Below, piece by piece: positions 1 through 9,670 of a DNA stretch of 64,000 bases. Under the pieces are notes generated by a model. The model made no database searches and was not told the origin of the DNA. It saw only the letters and a program-made list of their open reading frames with translations. A program made the translations under genes and the position numbers. The stretch spans positions 248,001 through 312,000 of the forward strand of contig JALONN010000001.1 of assembly GCA_025454915.1 (NCBI GenBank), in the 5' to 3' direction. Numbering within the stretch: position 1 is the stretch's first letter; the number at the start of each line of letters is the position of its first letter. This stretch comes from Raineya sp. GTDB lineage: Bacteria > Bacteroidota > Bacteroidia > Cytophagales > Thermonemataceae.

Positions 1-227
1 GCATCAGCATACTGCAAAATTGTATCAATAGATTCTTGTTTGGCATTTTCAATAAAACCACAGGTATTGATAATAATGATGCCTGCATCGTCTTTTTGAG
101 ATTCGTGGCTTACATCAAATTTATTGGCTTTAAGTTGTGTGAAAAGTTCCTCAGAGTCCACCAAATTTTTGGCACATCCCAACGTAACAATATTTACTTT
201 ATTTTTCTTGATGGTTTTGGTCTTCAT
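1..227 (-). CDS. rimO: Ribosomal protein S12 methylthiotransferase RimO, N-terminal part
   Basis: Reverse translation from the ATG at 225-227 gives a protein starting MKTKTIKKNKVNIVTLGCAK and continuing NLVDSEELFTQL, then IINTCGFIENAKQESID. The TLGCAKNLVDSE and NTCGFIENA motifs carry the first two cysteines of the N-terminal methylthiotransferase domain and are characteristic of RimO, the radical-SAM enzyme that methylthiolates an aspartate of ribosomal protein S12. Only the first 75 residues lie in the window; the radical-SAM and TRAM domains would be beyond base 1. A hairpin at 278-307 separates it from glmS upstream on the same strand, so it probably has its own promoter. Confidence 0.9.
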   Translation of the reverse strand, partial: MKTKTIKKNKVNIVTLGCAKNLVDSEELFTQLKANKFDVSHESQKDDAGIIIINTCGFIENAKQESIDTILQYAD

Positions 228-277
228 ATGAGCAAAAGAAAATTTTGCAAATTTAGTAAAATAACCCCAAAAAGCAC

Positions 278-307
278 AAAAGGCTTGAAATTAATTTCAA
301 GCCTTTT
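278..307 (-). terminator. Hairpin terminator of glmS
   Basis: AAAAGGCTTGAAA and TTTCAAGCCTTTT form a long perfect stem just after the glmS stop. On the minus strand the stem runs into a T-rich stretch, as expected for an intrinsic terminator separating glmS from rimO. Confidence 0.75.
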
Positions 308-331
308 AGAAAATATCTGATAACAGAATGT

Positions 332-2173
332 TTATTCTACTGTTACAGCCTTGGCTAAATTACGAGGTTGGTCAACATCTTTACCCAATGATACAGCTAC
401 ATGGTATGAAAGCAATTGCAAAGGTACAACTGTAAGAATAGGAGAGAATGCCTCATGAATTTGCGGAACATTGATTGTAAATTCGGACAAACGACTAATT
501 TCAGTATCACCTTCTGTTACAACAGCAATAATTCTTCCTTTTCTGGCTTTTATTTCTTGGATGTTACTGACAATTTTTTCGTAAGAACTATCTTTAGGAG
601 CAATAAATACAACAGGCATCTGCTCATCAATAAGAGCAATCGGACCATGTTTCATTTCTGCAGCAGGATAGCCCTCTGCATGAATATAAGAAATTTCTTT
701 GAGTTTTAAAGCACCCTCTAAAGCCACAGGGAAATTATAGCCTCTACCCAAATACAAGAAGTTTTTAGCATCTTTAAATTCTTCAGCAATATAACGAACT
801 TGCTCATCAGTAGTTTTCAGAATATGCTCTACTTTATCAGGAATACTACTGAGTTCTGTAATCATTTCTTGAAACTTAGACTCTGTAATTGTTCCTTTGG
901 CTCTACCAATGATGAGAGCCATCATTGCAAGTACAGTTACTTGTCCTGTAAATGCTTTGGTACTGGCTACTCCAATCTCTGGACCAGCATGGATATAAGC
1001 TCCTGAGTGTGTAGCTCTTGGAATAGAAGAACCTACTACGTTACATACTCCAAAAATGATAGCTCCTTTGCTTTTTGCAAGCTCAATGGCAGCCAAGGTA
1101 TCAGCTGTTTCACCAGATTGTGAAATAGCAATGACTATATCATTTTCATTGATAACAGGGTTTCTATAACGGAATTCAGAGGCATATTCAACTTCTACGG
1201 GTATTCTTGCAAATTCTTCAAATAAATATTCGGCAACCAGACCTGCATGCCAAGATGTTCCACAACCCACAATCACTATCCTTTGAGCGTTCATAAGACG
1301 TTGTTGGTACTCTATCAAACCTCCTAAAACCAAATGGTTTTTATCGGCATTGATACGTCCACGCATGCTATCACGCAAAGATTTGGGCTGCTCAAAAATT
1401 TCTTTTAGCATAAAATGCTTATATCCACCTTTTTCTATTTGCGTAAGCTCCATATCTAAGGTTTGGATATAAGGTGTAATAGGTAAATCTTCCACCGTAC
1501 GGATATGCAATTCCCCACCACGAATCACTACAACTTCATGATCATTCAAATACACAACTTTTTTTGTATATTCAACAATTGGAGTGGCATCGGAAGCCAA
1601 GAAATACTCACCTTCTCCTACACCCACTACCAAAGGACTACCTTTTCGAGCAGCCACCAGTTGTGTACTATCTTCTTTAGAGATGACTACAATAGCATAA
1701 GCACCCACAACCTGTGTCATGGCAAGTCTTACAGCTTCATCTAAAGAACATTTTTCATAATCTTTGATATGCTCAATGAGATGAATAAAAACTTCAGAAT
1801 CGGTTTCACTTTGAAAAGTATGTCCTTTGCTAATCAAATCTTGTTTGAGAGAAGCATAATTTTCTATAATTCCATTGTGGATGATAGCCATGTTTTTATT
1901 GGCTGAATAATGTGGGTGAGCGTTAGTATCATTAGGTTCTCCATGAGTAGCCCAACGAGTATGCCCAATACCAATATGACTATTAAGATGCCCTTCGTTT
2001 TTGAGAGAAGCTTCTAAATCTGCTACTTTACCTTTTTTCTTATATACATTCAACCCGCCATTTAACAAAGCAATTCCTGCACTGTCATAACCTCTATACT
2101 CCAAACGTTTTAAGCCATTGATGATAACTTGATAGGCTTGACGATGCCCTACATAAGCGACTATTCCACACAT
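332..2173 (-). CDS. glmS: Glutamine-fructose-6-phosphate aminotransferase
   Basis: 613 residues, full length for the family. It makes glucosamine-6-phosphate from fructose-6-phosphate and glutamine, the first step to UDP-GlcNAc for peptidoglycan and lipid A. The N-terminal glutaminase domain starts MCGIVAYVG with the catalytic Cys2 exposed after Met removal, followed by GHTRWATHG and HNGIIENY. Two SIS domains follow (GCGTSWHAG near 305, SQSGETADT near 350), and the protein ends DQPRNLAKAVTVE, the conserved C-terminal tail. It is last in a minus-strand run after the GT5-like and DUF4270 genes, 24 bases behind the latter. No glmS ribozyme is visible; the upstream space is only the end of the DUF4270 gene. 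Confidence 0.97.
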   Translation of the reverse strand: MCGIVAYVGHRQAYQVIINGLKRLEYRGYDSAGIALLNGGLNVYKKKGKVADLEASLKNEGHLNSHIGIGHTRWATHGEPNDTNAHPHYSANKNMAIIHNGIIENYASLKQDLISKGHTFQSETDSEVFIHLIEHIKDYEKCSLDEAVRLAMTQVVGAYAIVVISKEDSTQLVAARKGSPLVVGVGEGEYFLASDATPIVEYTKKVVYLNDHEVVVIRGGELHIRTVEDLPITPYIQTLDMELTQIEKGGYKHFMLKEIFEQPKSLRDSMRGRINADKNHLVLGGLIEYQQRLMNAQRIVIVGCGTSWHAGLVAEYLFEEFARIPVEVEYASEFRYRNPVINENDIVIAISQSGETADTLAAIELAKSKGAIIFGVCNVVGSSIPRATHSGAYIHAGPEIGVASTKAFTGQVTVLAMMALIIGRAKGTITESKFQEMITELSSIPDKVEHILKTTDEQVRYIAEEFKDAKNFLYLGRGYNFPVALEGALKLKEISYIHAEGYPAAEMKHGPIALIDEQMPVVFIAPKDSSYEKIVSNIQEIKARKGRIIAVVTEGDTEISRLSEFTINVPQIHEAFSPILTVVPLQLLSYHVAVSLGKDVDQPRNLAKAVTVE

Positions 2174-2197
2174 AAAAAATAATAATGATGTTTAAAC

Positions 2198-3616
2198 TTA
2201 TTTGACGATGGTATAAAATATTCTTAATCGAATAGGTTGTTTAGGATGTTTGTAGCCACCTAATACAAGTCTTGAAATACCTGAATTACTTAAATCAGAA
2301 GCTAAAATTAAACCATCATTTGATAGTTTGTTGCTACCTTTGTAACGAGGATTTAGTTTATTTAGGTAATATTGGATGTATGATGTTATCTCAAAATTAT
2401 ATGTATTGCTCAAACCACTAAGGCTGACATTGAGAGGGCTTGCCAAACCAAAGGGGCTTGTTCCTTCAACTTGTACTCTTTGAAGGAGTGTGTCTTGAAT
2501 AGTTATCTTTAATCTTGGGTCTGGAAATCGAAAATAATATTCTTTAATTTTACCTTCTCCATCCAAAATCTGCAATTCTAATCTTCTTGGAAGTTTGTTG
2601 AAATTACTAAAAGTATTTTCAATGGGAACTACGATTAAATCAGCTCTGTTGATTGCTACCGTTTGATCTTCAACAAGTTTACCCAAATCTGGAAAGTTTA
2701 TTTTTGTTCTAATTCCTAAAGATTCTTGAACGTAAGTCAGGTTTTGAGTTTGTGCAGCAGCAATTGTTTGATAATTCTGATTCAAACTGACTAAAGGTGT
2801 GCTTATTCGGTTGGCAGTTACACCATTGAATCTCAAAGAATTGTATCTTTCATTGGTAACATCATTGGAAGATACAGCATTTCTGACAGAAATTCTATAA
2901 GTTTGTTCTGACCCATTGTCGTCTATGTATTTGATTTCAATGGCAGCAGGAATGTTACCTGTTACTCTAAATCCCCAAATAGCCTCTCCACCTTGAGGCA
3001 CTAATGCAAAACCTTTTACAAAATTATCCAATTCGGATTGTTCTAAAGAATCAAGAGCATTATTATTGACAAGAGTAATGATATTATCTCTGAAGCTATC
3101 AGGCAAAGGTATGTCCAATTTTCTAAAAGTAGTAGCCTCTGAACCCTTGAACGTGTAACTTGCTACAGGTGTTGGGTCATAAGCAATAGCATCTTTATTA
3201 TAATAGACTTTAGTAGGGTCTATAAAATTATTGAGTTTATGTAGATTTATAGTTTGCGTTTGTGTGGTGTCACCATATGAAAAACTCACAGGAAATGAAA
3301 ATACAGCAGATTTAAACTGGGGATTGGTACCAAAGTTAAAAATTTTATTAAAGGGCTGTACAGCAAAAAAAGCGGATGCTTTTATCTGCCCCAAATGAGG
3401 ATCTGTGTATTGACCTGCTAATAGAACTTCTCTATTTGTTGTATTGATAGGGTCAATAAGAATGGTTGATGTTTCTATTGTAATATCCTCTGTAAAAACA
3501 ACCCCAAGATTTTGGGGTTGAAGATCACTACCTATAGAAGTAGATTTATTACAAGAAAATAAGATTGTGCTTAAAATGGATAAAGAAAAAAGGGTTTTAA
3601 CAACTGCTAAGTTCAT
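2198..3616 (-). CDS. DUF4270 family lipoprotein
   Basis: About 472 residues from the ATG at 3614-3616. This start gives a clean lipoprotein signal (MNLAVVKTLFSLSILSTILF followed by SC), whereas the longer reading frame would run 31 residues into the preceding gene. After the lipid-anchored Cys comes GSDLQPQNLGVVFTED, then alternating beta-strand-rich sequence, typical of DUF4270, a Bacteroidota-restricted surface or periplasmic family of unknown function. The gene overlaps the 3' end of the GT5-like gene by 20 bases and precedes glmS, so the three are probably co-transcribed. Placement beside glmS hints at an envelope role, but that is inference. Confidence 0.8.
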   Translation of the reverse strand: MNLAVVKTLFSLSILSTILFSCNKSTSIGSDLQPQNLGVVFTEDITIETSTILIDPINTTNREVLLAGQYTDPHLGQIKASAFFAVQPFNKIFNFGTNPQFKSAVFSFPVSFSYGDTTQTQTINLHKLNNFIDPTKVYYNKDAIAYDPTPVASYTFKGSEATTFRKLDIPLPDSFRDNIITLVNNNALDSLEQSELDNFVKGFALVPQGGEAIWGFRVTGNIPAAIEIKYIDDNGSEQTYRISVRNAVSSNDVTNERYNSLRFNGVTANRISTPLVSLNQNYQTIAAAQTQNLTYVQESLGIRTKINFPDLGKLVEDQTVAINRADLIVVPIENTFSNFNKLPRRLELQILDGEGKIKEYYFRFPDPRLKITIQDTLLQRVQVEGTSPFGLASPLNVSLSGLSNTYNFEITSYIQYYLNKLNPRYKGSNKLSNDGLILASDLSNSGISRLVLGGYKHPKQPIRLRIFYTIVK

Positions 3617-4427
3617 GGTATAGATTGTAGTAAGAGTCTGAAAGAGCTTGGTTTTGTTCTTCTGATGCAAAAGGAATATGGTTGATTTTACACTCACATT
3701 GCATTTCATTTAAGAGTGATTGTAATTTTTCGCTGTATTCGTCTTCTGCACTCACCACCGTATCAGCATATTTGATGCCAGTTTTTACAATATTCTCAAA
3801 ATTTGCTTGTTGTAAGTGAGCTATCATATCATCATCAATATCAATCATGCGAGCTTTTTCTGCAAAATCTGCACTAAACTGATGTGAAAATGCGTTATTA
3901 TAAACGCTGAAAACAGACTTTGTGCTTTGGAAAATAGGATCTTTGCGATAAGTTGTTTTTAAGTACATTGGGATAAGACTTGTCATCCAGTCATTACAAT
4001 GGATAATATCAGGTGACCATCCTAATTTTTTAATTGTTTCAAGAACTCCTTTACAGAAGAAAATAGCTCTTTCATCATTATCAGCATGGAAAAGATTGTC
4101 TTTATCCACAAATACAGATTTTCTCTGGAAGTAATCTTCATTATCAATGAAGTACACCTGTAGTTTTGCACTTGGGATAGAGGCTACTTTGATAGTAAGA
4201 GGCTTTTCTTCATCTCCAACAGAGATATTGATACCAGAAAGCCTGACTACCTCATGCAAACGATTTTTTCGTTCGTTGATGGTTCCAAATCGAGGAACTA
4301 ATATCCTGATTTCCATGCCCCTTTCTTGCATGGCTTGTGGAATTTGTCTGACAAAGTCGGCTACTTTTGTGGTCTGTAAGAAGGGGTTTACTTCACTGGC
4401 TACGTACAAGATACGGAGTTTTGACAT
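3597..4427 (-). CDS. Short glycogen/starch synthase-like protein (GT5 N-terminal domain only)
   Basis: 276 residues, against about 470 or more for a full glycogen synthase. It starts MSKLRILYVASEVNPFLQTT, the GT5 N-terminal signature in which the usual KxGGL is changed to QTTKVAD. IIHCNDWMTSLIPMYLK near 142-158 matches the conserved HxHDWxTA region. The C-terminal nucleotide-sugar domain is absent and the sequence ends soon after the N-terminal Rossmann fold, so it probably lacks normal synthase activity. It is divergent from panC and overlaps the DUF4270 gene by 20 bases. A regulatory or degenerate role is possible. Confidence 0.75.
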   Translation of the reverse strand: MSKLRILYVASEVNPFLQTTKVADFVRQIPQAMQERGMEIRILVPRFGTINERKNRLHEVVRLSGINISVGDEEKPLTIKVASIPSAKLQVYFIDNEDYFQRKSVFVDKDNLFHADNDERAIFFCKGVLETIKKLGWSPDIIHCNDWMTSLIPMYLKTTYRKDPIFQSTKSVFSVYNNAFSHQFSADFAEKARMIDIDDDMIAHLQQANFENIVKTGIKYADTVVSAEDEYSEKLQSLLNEMQCECKINHIPFASEEQNQALSDSYYNLYHELSSC

Positions 4428-4562
4428 AATATAGGGATTACGTACAAAAAATTATTTCGGGTGCAATTTACACAAAAAAAATGAAAAAGCATTTTTTTTA
4501 TTCAAAAATACTTCAATATTGCGAGCATAAACTTAATATGCCCATATTTTGCTCTATTTATT

Positions 4563-5411
4563 ATGCAAATATTTCAAAATATTTCAAAACTCAGAGAAAC
4601 GCTCCTTGCTTTTCAACAAAAATCGCAAAAAATAGGTTTTGTTCCTACAATGGGAGCATTGCATCAAGGGCATCTTTCACTTATCAAACAAGCCAAAGCT
4701 GAAAATGACGTAGTTGTCTGTAGCATATATGTTAACCCGACACAATTTAACAATCCTGATGATTTGGCAAAATACCCACGCCTGTTAGAGTCTGATGCTG
4801 AAATGTTGCGTTCTGTGGGCTGTGATATACTATTTGCACCAGCAGATACAGAAATGTATCCAAATCCTGCTAAAATTAAATTCGATTTTGGTTTTTTAGA
4901 AACAACCATGGAAGGAAAGTTTCGTCCGGGACATTTTAATGGTGTTGCACTTGTGGTTTCTAAATTGTTTCATATTGTAATGCCTCATAAGGCTTATTTT
5001 GGACAGAAAGATTTACAACAATATCTGGTTATCAAGCAGCTTACGAACGATTTGTCATTTCCTATCGAAATTGTAAGATGTCAGATTGTACGTGAAGAGA
5101 ATGGACTAGCAATGTCATCTCGTAACAAACGCCTCAGTAGTGAACAAATACAAATAGCTTCTAATATTTACAAAGCTCTACAAATGGCTGAAAAAATGCT
5201 AAAAACGCATACATCTGAGCAAATTCAATCACAGATTGAAATATTCTTCTCGGAAATTAAAGAAATAGAACTCGAATATTTTGAAATAGCGGATGCCTAT
5301 ACTCTAGAAGGTATAGCAGATTTACAAAAACACTCACAACCCAAAGCTTTGTGTATTGCAGCTTTTGTAGGAGATGTAAGACTTATTGATAATCTGTGGG
5401 TTGAAAATTAA
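4563..5411 (+). CDS. panC: Pantothenate synthetase
   Basis: 282 residues, normal length. It joins pantoate and beta-alanine using ATP in coenzyme A synthesis. FVPTMGALHQGHLSLI near residues 22-37 carries the HxGH adenylation motif, GHFNGVALVVSKLF near 118-131 the pantoate site, and FGQKDLQQ and SSRNKRLS (the KMSKS-like loop) follow. The start is the ATG at 4563; the upstream 135 bases separate it from the divergent GT5-like gene. Its last four bases overlap the end of lpxK, which converges on it. Confidence 0.97.
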   Translation: MQIFQNISKLRETLLAFQQKSQKIGFVPTMGALHQGHLSLIKQAKAENDVVVCSIYVNPTQFNNPDDLAKYPRLLESDAEMLRSVGCDILFAPADTEMYPNPAKIKFDFGFLETTMEGKFRPGHFNGVALVVSKLFHIVMPHKAYFGQKDLQQYLVIKQLTNDLSFPIEIVRCQIVREENGLAMSSRNKRLSSEQIQIASNIYKALQMAEKMLKTHTSEQIQSQIEIFFSEIKEIELEYFEIADAYTLEGIADLQKHSQPKALCIAAFVGDVRLIDNLWVEN

Positions 5412-6451
5412 TTTCCCTGAATTTGGAGAATTCTTTTTTGTAGCTTTTCTTGGATATATTCCTGAAAAGCTACTTCTTTTTGTATGAAACATACTTCAAT
5501 ACCTACAGAAAAAAATCTATTTTCAAATGCCTCAGGAACATGCATTTCTCTGAGTTTAACAGCATCTTTTTCAGTACAGATAAGATCAAAATCAGGATTT
5601 TTCTCAAGAAAATCAAGAAAGCTTTGCAAATCTCTTTCAGAGAAAAAATAATGGTCAGGAAAACTAAAATGATGGTGTACATCAAATAAAAGCTTCATGT
5701 CACTTTCAAAATGTTTTGGTTGGGCAATAGCTGAAACCAATGCCACGTTTTTAGAACATGTTTTCTTTTTCAAAAATAAACTGGAAGGTTTGGCATAATC
5801 AAAATAAGTAAAGAAAACAGGAGCATGAGCATTATATTTTTGAATATTTTGAATGATATTCTGTTGTTCATTCTCTGATAAATTTTTTTGGCATTTGGTT
5901 ACTAAAATAATATCAGCTCGTTTGGCAGAGTGTCTGCGTTCACGCAATCTGCCTACAGGGAAAGGGTGGTCGTTGTAAAAAAGTCTTTTGTAATCAGTAA
6001 GTAAAATGTTTACATCAGGCTGAACAGGGCGATGCTGAAAAGCATCATCCAATAAGATCAAATTCACTTCAGGATGATCATGCAGAATATAAGGTATAGC
6101 CAAGGCTCTTTCTTCACCAACACTAACAATTATGTTTTTACCAAATTTTTCATAAAATTGCATGGGTTCATCACCAATTTCTGTACTGGAAGTTTGTGGA
6201 TGAGCCAAAAGAACACCTTTTGTTTTTCTCCCATAGCCTCTACTAAGAGTGGCTATGGAAAAATGATTTTGTAAAAAACGTATAAGGTGCTCGATATGAG
6301 GTGTTTTACCCGTTCCTCCAACAGTAAGGTTTCCAACACTAATCATGGGAACTTCAAAGCGAAAGGAACTAATTTTTTTGTGATTGTAGAGCCAGTTGCG
6401 GATATCTGTAATGCCACCATACAACCACGAAAAAGGTAAAAAAAACTTCAT
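5408..6451 (-). CDS. lpxK: Tetraacyldisaccharide 4'-kinase
   Basis: 347 residues. It phosphorylates the lipid A disaccharide precursor at the inner membrane. VGNLTVGGTGKTPHIEHLI near 40-60 is the LpxK Walker A loop (GGTGKTP), LSRGYGRKTKG follows, and LLDDAFQHRPVQPDVNILL near 135-153 holds the DDxxQHR catalytic region. The N-terminal hydrophobic stretch KFFLPFSWLYGGITDIRN is the usual membrane-association segment. It converges on panC with a 4-base overlap. The start at 6451 agrees with the family N-terminus. Confidence 0.95.
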   Translation of the reverse strand: MKFFLPFSWLYGGITDIRNWLYNHKKISSFRFEVPMISVGNLTVGGTGKTPHIEHLIRFLQNHFSIATLSRGYGRKTKGVLLAHPQTSSTEIGDEPMQFYEKFGKNIIVSVGEERALAIPYILHDHPEVNLILLDDAFQHRPVQPDVNILLTDYKRLFYNDHPFPVGRLRERRHSAKRADIILVTKCQKNLSENEQQNIIQNIQKYNAHAPVFFTYFDYAKPSSLFLKKKTCSKNVALVSAIAQPKHFESDMKLLFDVHHHFSFPDHYFFSERDLQSFLDFLEKNPDFDLICTEKDAVKLREMHVPEAFENRFFSVGIEVCFIQKEVAFQEYIQEKLQKRILQIQGN

Positions 6452-6603
6452 AAAAACGTGAAAATGAAAATGTTTATGAGAATATTTATTTAGTACGTAA
6501 CATTTTTACGAAGTGGATATTTTGTTTTCCGAAAAAATTATAACTTACATACAAAAATAAAGACTGTAATTAAAATTATTATACAATCAAAAAACAACTT
6601 TAT

Positions 6604-9600
6604 ATGGCATTTACTGAAGCTGAACTTGCTAACTTTATTGCCTCTGTCGAACAAAGAGGTAGTTATTACATTCAAAACGAACCCAAATTTGTCAATTTTT
6701 TTGATGATGTAAAAAAATATTTGACAGGAAATCTTAAAAATGTACCCAAAGTACCTTCCAATAGTTATTATGGCTGGTATTTTAATGAATTGGTAGAAAT
6801 GCTTACCATTCCTTCGGAGTGGGGTGCAAGAAACGAACTGGCATTTAATGTACTTACACAAAGCGGAATTTGGCAGGATTTATCTTACACATTTTGGTAT
6901 TGGGTGGAAAGAGTTGGAAATGAGCATCCTAAAGAAGGTGTTTTGGCATTTTTATGGCCTAAATTAATAGCAAACGGATTGAAAGAAGCTGATTTGTTTA
7001 AAGATTTTGTGTATCGTAGTTATTACTATTTAATGAATGATAAAAACAAACCTACTTCACAAGGAGAGTTTGTTTTACAAAAAATAGCAGAAGATGAAAA
7101 AATGGTTGTCAAAGCATTCTGTGATTATCAGTATTCGGCAGAGTATTTGGTTAGATTACTTGTTCATAACCGTCCTGAAGTAGCTGAAAAAAATGTAAAG
7201 GATTTCTTTAAAGTATCTTATCTTAATCAGGGAGGAGTGATTGATACATTTTTAGGGAAAGATGCGAAAAAATATGAAAAAGATGCTTATGCGATTATCT
7301 CGAAGAAAACAGATCCTAAAGAGAAAATAGAAGGCTTTGAAATCTTAGATAAGCATTTTCCTAAGAAATATGATGAAGAAAGATTGAAAATCTTGTATGA
7401 ATACCTTAACTGGTACACCAATGAAGTCAATAACTCAAAAAGCAGTTATTTCTACGAAAGTTATCAGAATATATACAACAAAAAAGGCGAATATGTGGAT
7501 TATATGCCCATGAGTGCTTTTATTGTAGATAAACTATTACAAAGTGATTTCAATAATTTTAAGCCTTATTTAGAAAAATTCGTAGCAGAGACCTCTCGTT
7601 TCAATGAGCAAATTGTAAAAGCAGTAGAGAAAAATTTAAAACAAGATTCAATTCCATTGCTATTTACAATGCTGAAAGCTGACGGTAAGAAAAATGGACG
7701 TAGTTTTTTCAAAACAGCTTTTGAAGCCATTCAGAAACACGATTTCACAGCCTTTGAAGACACTCTTTGGGAACTTGCTAAAGGTAAAAATAAAGGTGTA
7801 AGAGAGCTTGTGGCTGTTACTCTTTCTAAACAGAAAGACAAAGCCATTCCGAATGCCGAAAAAATGCTTTTGGAGGGTAAAAATGCTGATACAAGACAGT
7901 CTGGAGCTTTGATACTTTCATTGATTGGTAACGAAAAAACCAAGAAAATCTTGATGAAAGCACTCAATGCTGAGAAAAGTGATGATGCTAGAGATTTGAT
8001 GCTGACAAACCTTGCAGACAAACTTTACAAAAAAGCAGGAGAGAAGGAAGTAGCTGAAATGGTAACTTATGCTAAAGAAAGAGGAAAACTAGACAAACAA
8101 GCTGAAAAATGGATAGATGAATCAAAATTACCAGCATTACATTTTCAGTCAGGTAAAAAATTAGACTTGGATACTGTTCGTTTCTTGCTTTATAGAATGG
8201 GTAGAGCCAAAGAAATGAAGTCTGATATTGAGGCAAAGGTAGTTTTAAACCTGATAGATAGAAGTAAAAGTGGAGCATTTGCCAAAGAAATATTCAATTT
8301 ATACTTAGGAAATGGTGCAGATTCGAAGCAAAAATACTGTCTGGCATTGGCTGGTTTGCTTGGTGATGATGAGGTAGTACAAACATTGCGTTCTACAGTA
8401 CAACGCTGGGCAGAAAATACCTTGAAATGGTTTCAAGATGATAAAGGAACTTGGCAACAATCTGGTGAAGGAGCAAGGCTTAAAATGGCAGAATATGCTG
8501 TAGGAGCTTTGGCTCTGATAGGCTCAAACAAAGCTTTGAGAGCTGTGGAGTTTTTCTCTAGAAAATACCGTTCTAAAAACAAAAATATTGGAGAGGCTGC
8601 CAAAAATGCTCTCAAAACAGCAGCAGAAGAATTAGGCATCAGTCCTTACGAATTGGCTGACAGCATCATCCCTGATTTTGGTTTTGAAGGATTGTTTAAG
8701 ACATTTGACATCAAAGGGGCAGAATACAGAGCCTTTATTGATAACGATTTCAAACTGGCTTATTTTGATGAAAACAACAAAAAACTTAAATCTCCACCAA
8801 AAGGAACACCCGAAGAACTCAAAACTGAATTTAAAGAAATTGCTAAAGAAGTAAGAGATATAGTTCGTTCACAATCAGATCGTTTGGAGCAGTACATGGT
8901 AATTGGAAGACGTTGGACAAAAGAAAACTGGGAACGTTTCTTTTTGGGTAATCCTATCATGTTTGTATATGCCATTAAACTGATTTGGGGAGAATTTGAT
9001 AAAAATGGAAAACTTGTCAATGCATTTTACTGCTCAGAAGATACCACTCTTCTCAATTTAGAAGACGAGGAAATCAGCATTGAGGAGGAAAATATGGTAG
9101 GGATGTTACACCCACTGCATATTTCGGAACAAGAACGTCGTCAGTGGCAGGATAAATTCTATGATTTGTGTATCGAGACCATATTTGACCAAATGAACAG
9201 AGCTGTTCATTCAATTACAGATACAGACAAAAATTTGTTTATCAGTAACCATTTTAGTGGTAGAAAAGTAGATGCTCGTGCTGCTGTGGGTTATTTTGAA
9301 AAATTGGGCTGGCAACGTGGTTCGGTGGTAGATGGAGGAATGGTTTCTGCTTATCGCAAATCGTTTGAAGAGGCGGGAGTAGATGCCATGATAGAAGTAG
9401 ATGGAATCTATATGGGTTGGTATGAATATGATGATGCTCGAACAGGTAGACTATTTTTTGTAAAAACAGGTTCTGTTCAGTTTGGAAGCTATACTTACGA
9501 TGAACCCAGTGATGATAAAGATAAGCGTCTGATTCCTTTTAAAGATATTTCAGATATTATTTATTCTGAAATTATGGGTGACCTTGAGAAAATTGCCCCC

Positions 9601-9633
9601 AAACCCGAAGAAGAACAGAAAGAACAAGCATAA
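6604..9633 (+). CDS. DUF4132 domain protein with HEAT-like repeats (MolR/YehI-like)
   Basis: 1009 residues, presumably cytoplasmic, with no signal peptide. The middle third is made of helical HEAT-like repeats (for example residues 380-480). The C-terminal part, from about residue 760, carries the DUF4132 hallmarks RWTKENWERFFLGNPIM, LIWGEFDKNGKL and MVGMLHPLHISEQERRQWQD. DUF4132 proteins include E. coli YehI/MolR; their biochemical role is not established. It stands alone: lpxK is divergent, 152 bases upstream, and a strong terminator follows directly after the stop, so it is a single-gene unit. Confidence 0.8.
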   Translation: MAFTEAELANFIASVEQRGSYYIQNEPKFVNFFDDVKKYLTGNLKNVPKVPSNSYYGWYFNELVEMLTIPSEWGARNELAFNVLTQSGIWQDLSYTFWYWVERVGNEHPKEGVLAFLWPKLIANGLKEADLFKDFVYRSYYYLMNDKNKPTSQGEFVLQKIAEDEKMVVKAFCDYQYSAEYLVRLLVHNRPEVAEKNVKDFFKVSYLNQGGVIDTFLGKDAKKYEKDAYAIISKKTDPKEKIEGFEILDKHFPKKYDEERLKILYEYLNWYTNEVNNSKSSYFYESYQNIYNKKGEYVDYMPMSAFIVDKLLQSDFNNFKPYLEKFVAETSRFNEQIVKAVEKNLKQDSIPLLFTMLKADGKKNGRSFFKTAFEAIQKHDFTAFEDTLWELAKGKNKGVRELVAVTLSKQKDKAIPNAEKMLLEGKNADTRQSGALILSLIGNEKTKKILMKALNAEKSDDARDLMLTNLADKLYKKAGEKEVAEMVTYAKERGKLDKQAEKWIDESKLPALHFQSGKKLDLDTVRFLLYRMGRAKEMKSDIEAKVVLNLIDRSKSGAFAKEIFNLYLGNGADSKQKYCLALAGLLGDDEVVQTLRSTVQRWAENTLKWFQDDKGTWQQSGEGARLKMAEYAVGALALIGSNKALRAVEFFSRKYRSKNKNIGEAAKNALKTAAEELGISPYELADSIIPDFGFEGLFKTFDIKGAEYRAFIDNDFKLAYFDENNKKLKSPPKGTPEELKTEFKEIAKEVRDIVRSQSDRLEQYMVIGRRWTKENWERFFLGNPIMFVYAIKLIWGEFDKNGKLVNAFYCSEDTTLLNLEDEEISIEEENMVGMLHPLHISEQERRQWQDKFYDLCIETIFDQMNRAVHSITDTDKNLFISNHFSGRKVDARAAVGYFEKLGWQRGSVVDGGMVSAYRKSFEEAGVDAMIEVDGIYMGWYEYDDARTGRLFFVKTGSVQFGSYTYDEPSDDKDKRLIPFKDISDIIYSEIMGDLEKIAPKPEEEQKEQA

Positions 9634-9660
9634 AAAAAGAGGCGTAAGCCTCTTTTTTGT
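9633..9660 (+). terminator. Terminator after the DUF4132 gene
   Basis: AAAAAAGAGGC, GTAA loop, GCCTCTTTTTT immediately after the stop codon; the stem and the T-run are perfect. The A-run on the other arm means it could also serve the convergent gene at 9671. Confidence 0.9.
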
Positions 9661-9670
9661 TTTAGAATTA

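Noticed and set aside
2174..2197. glmS ribozyme upstream of glmS
   Set aside because: Only 24 bases separate glmS from the DUF4270 gene; there is no room for the ribozyme and no matching core.
4481..4702. Open frame overlapping the panC start
   Set aside because: It lies in another frame over panC and the GT5-panC promoter region and has no recognisable protein features.
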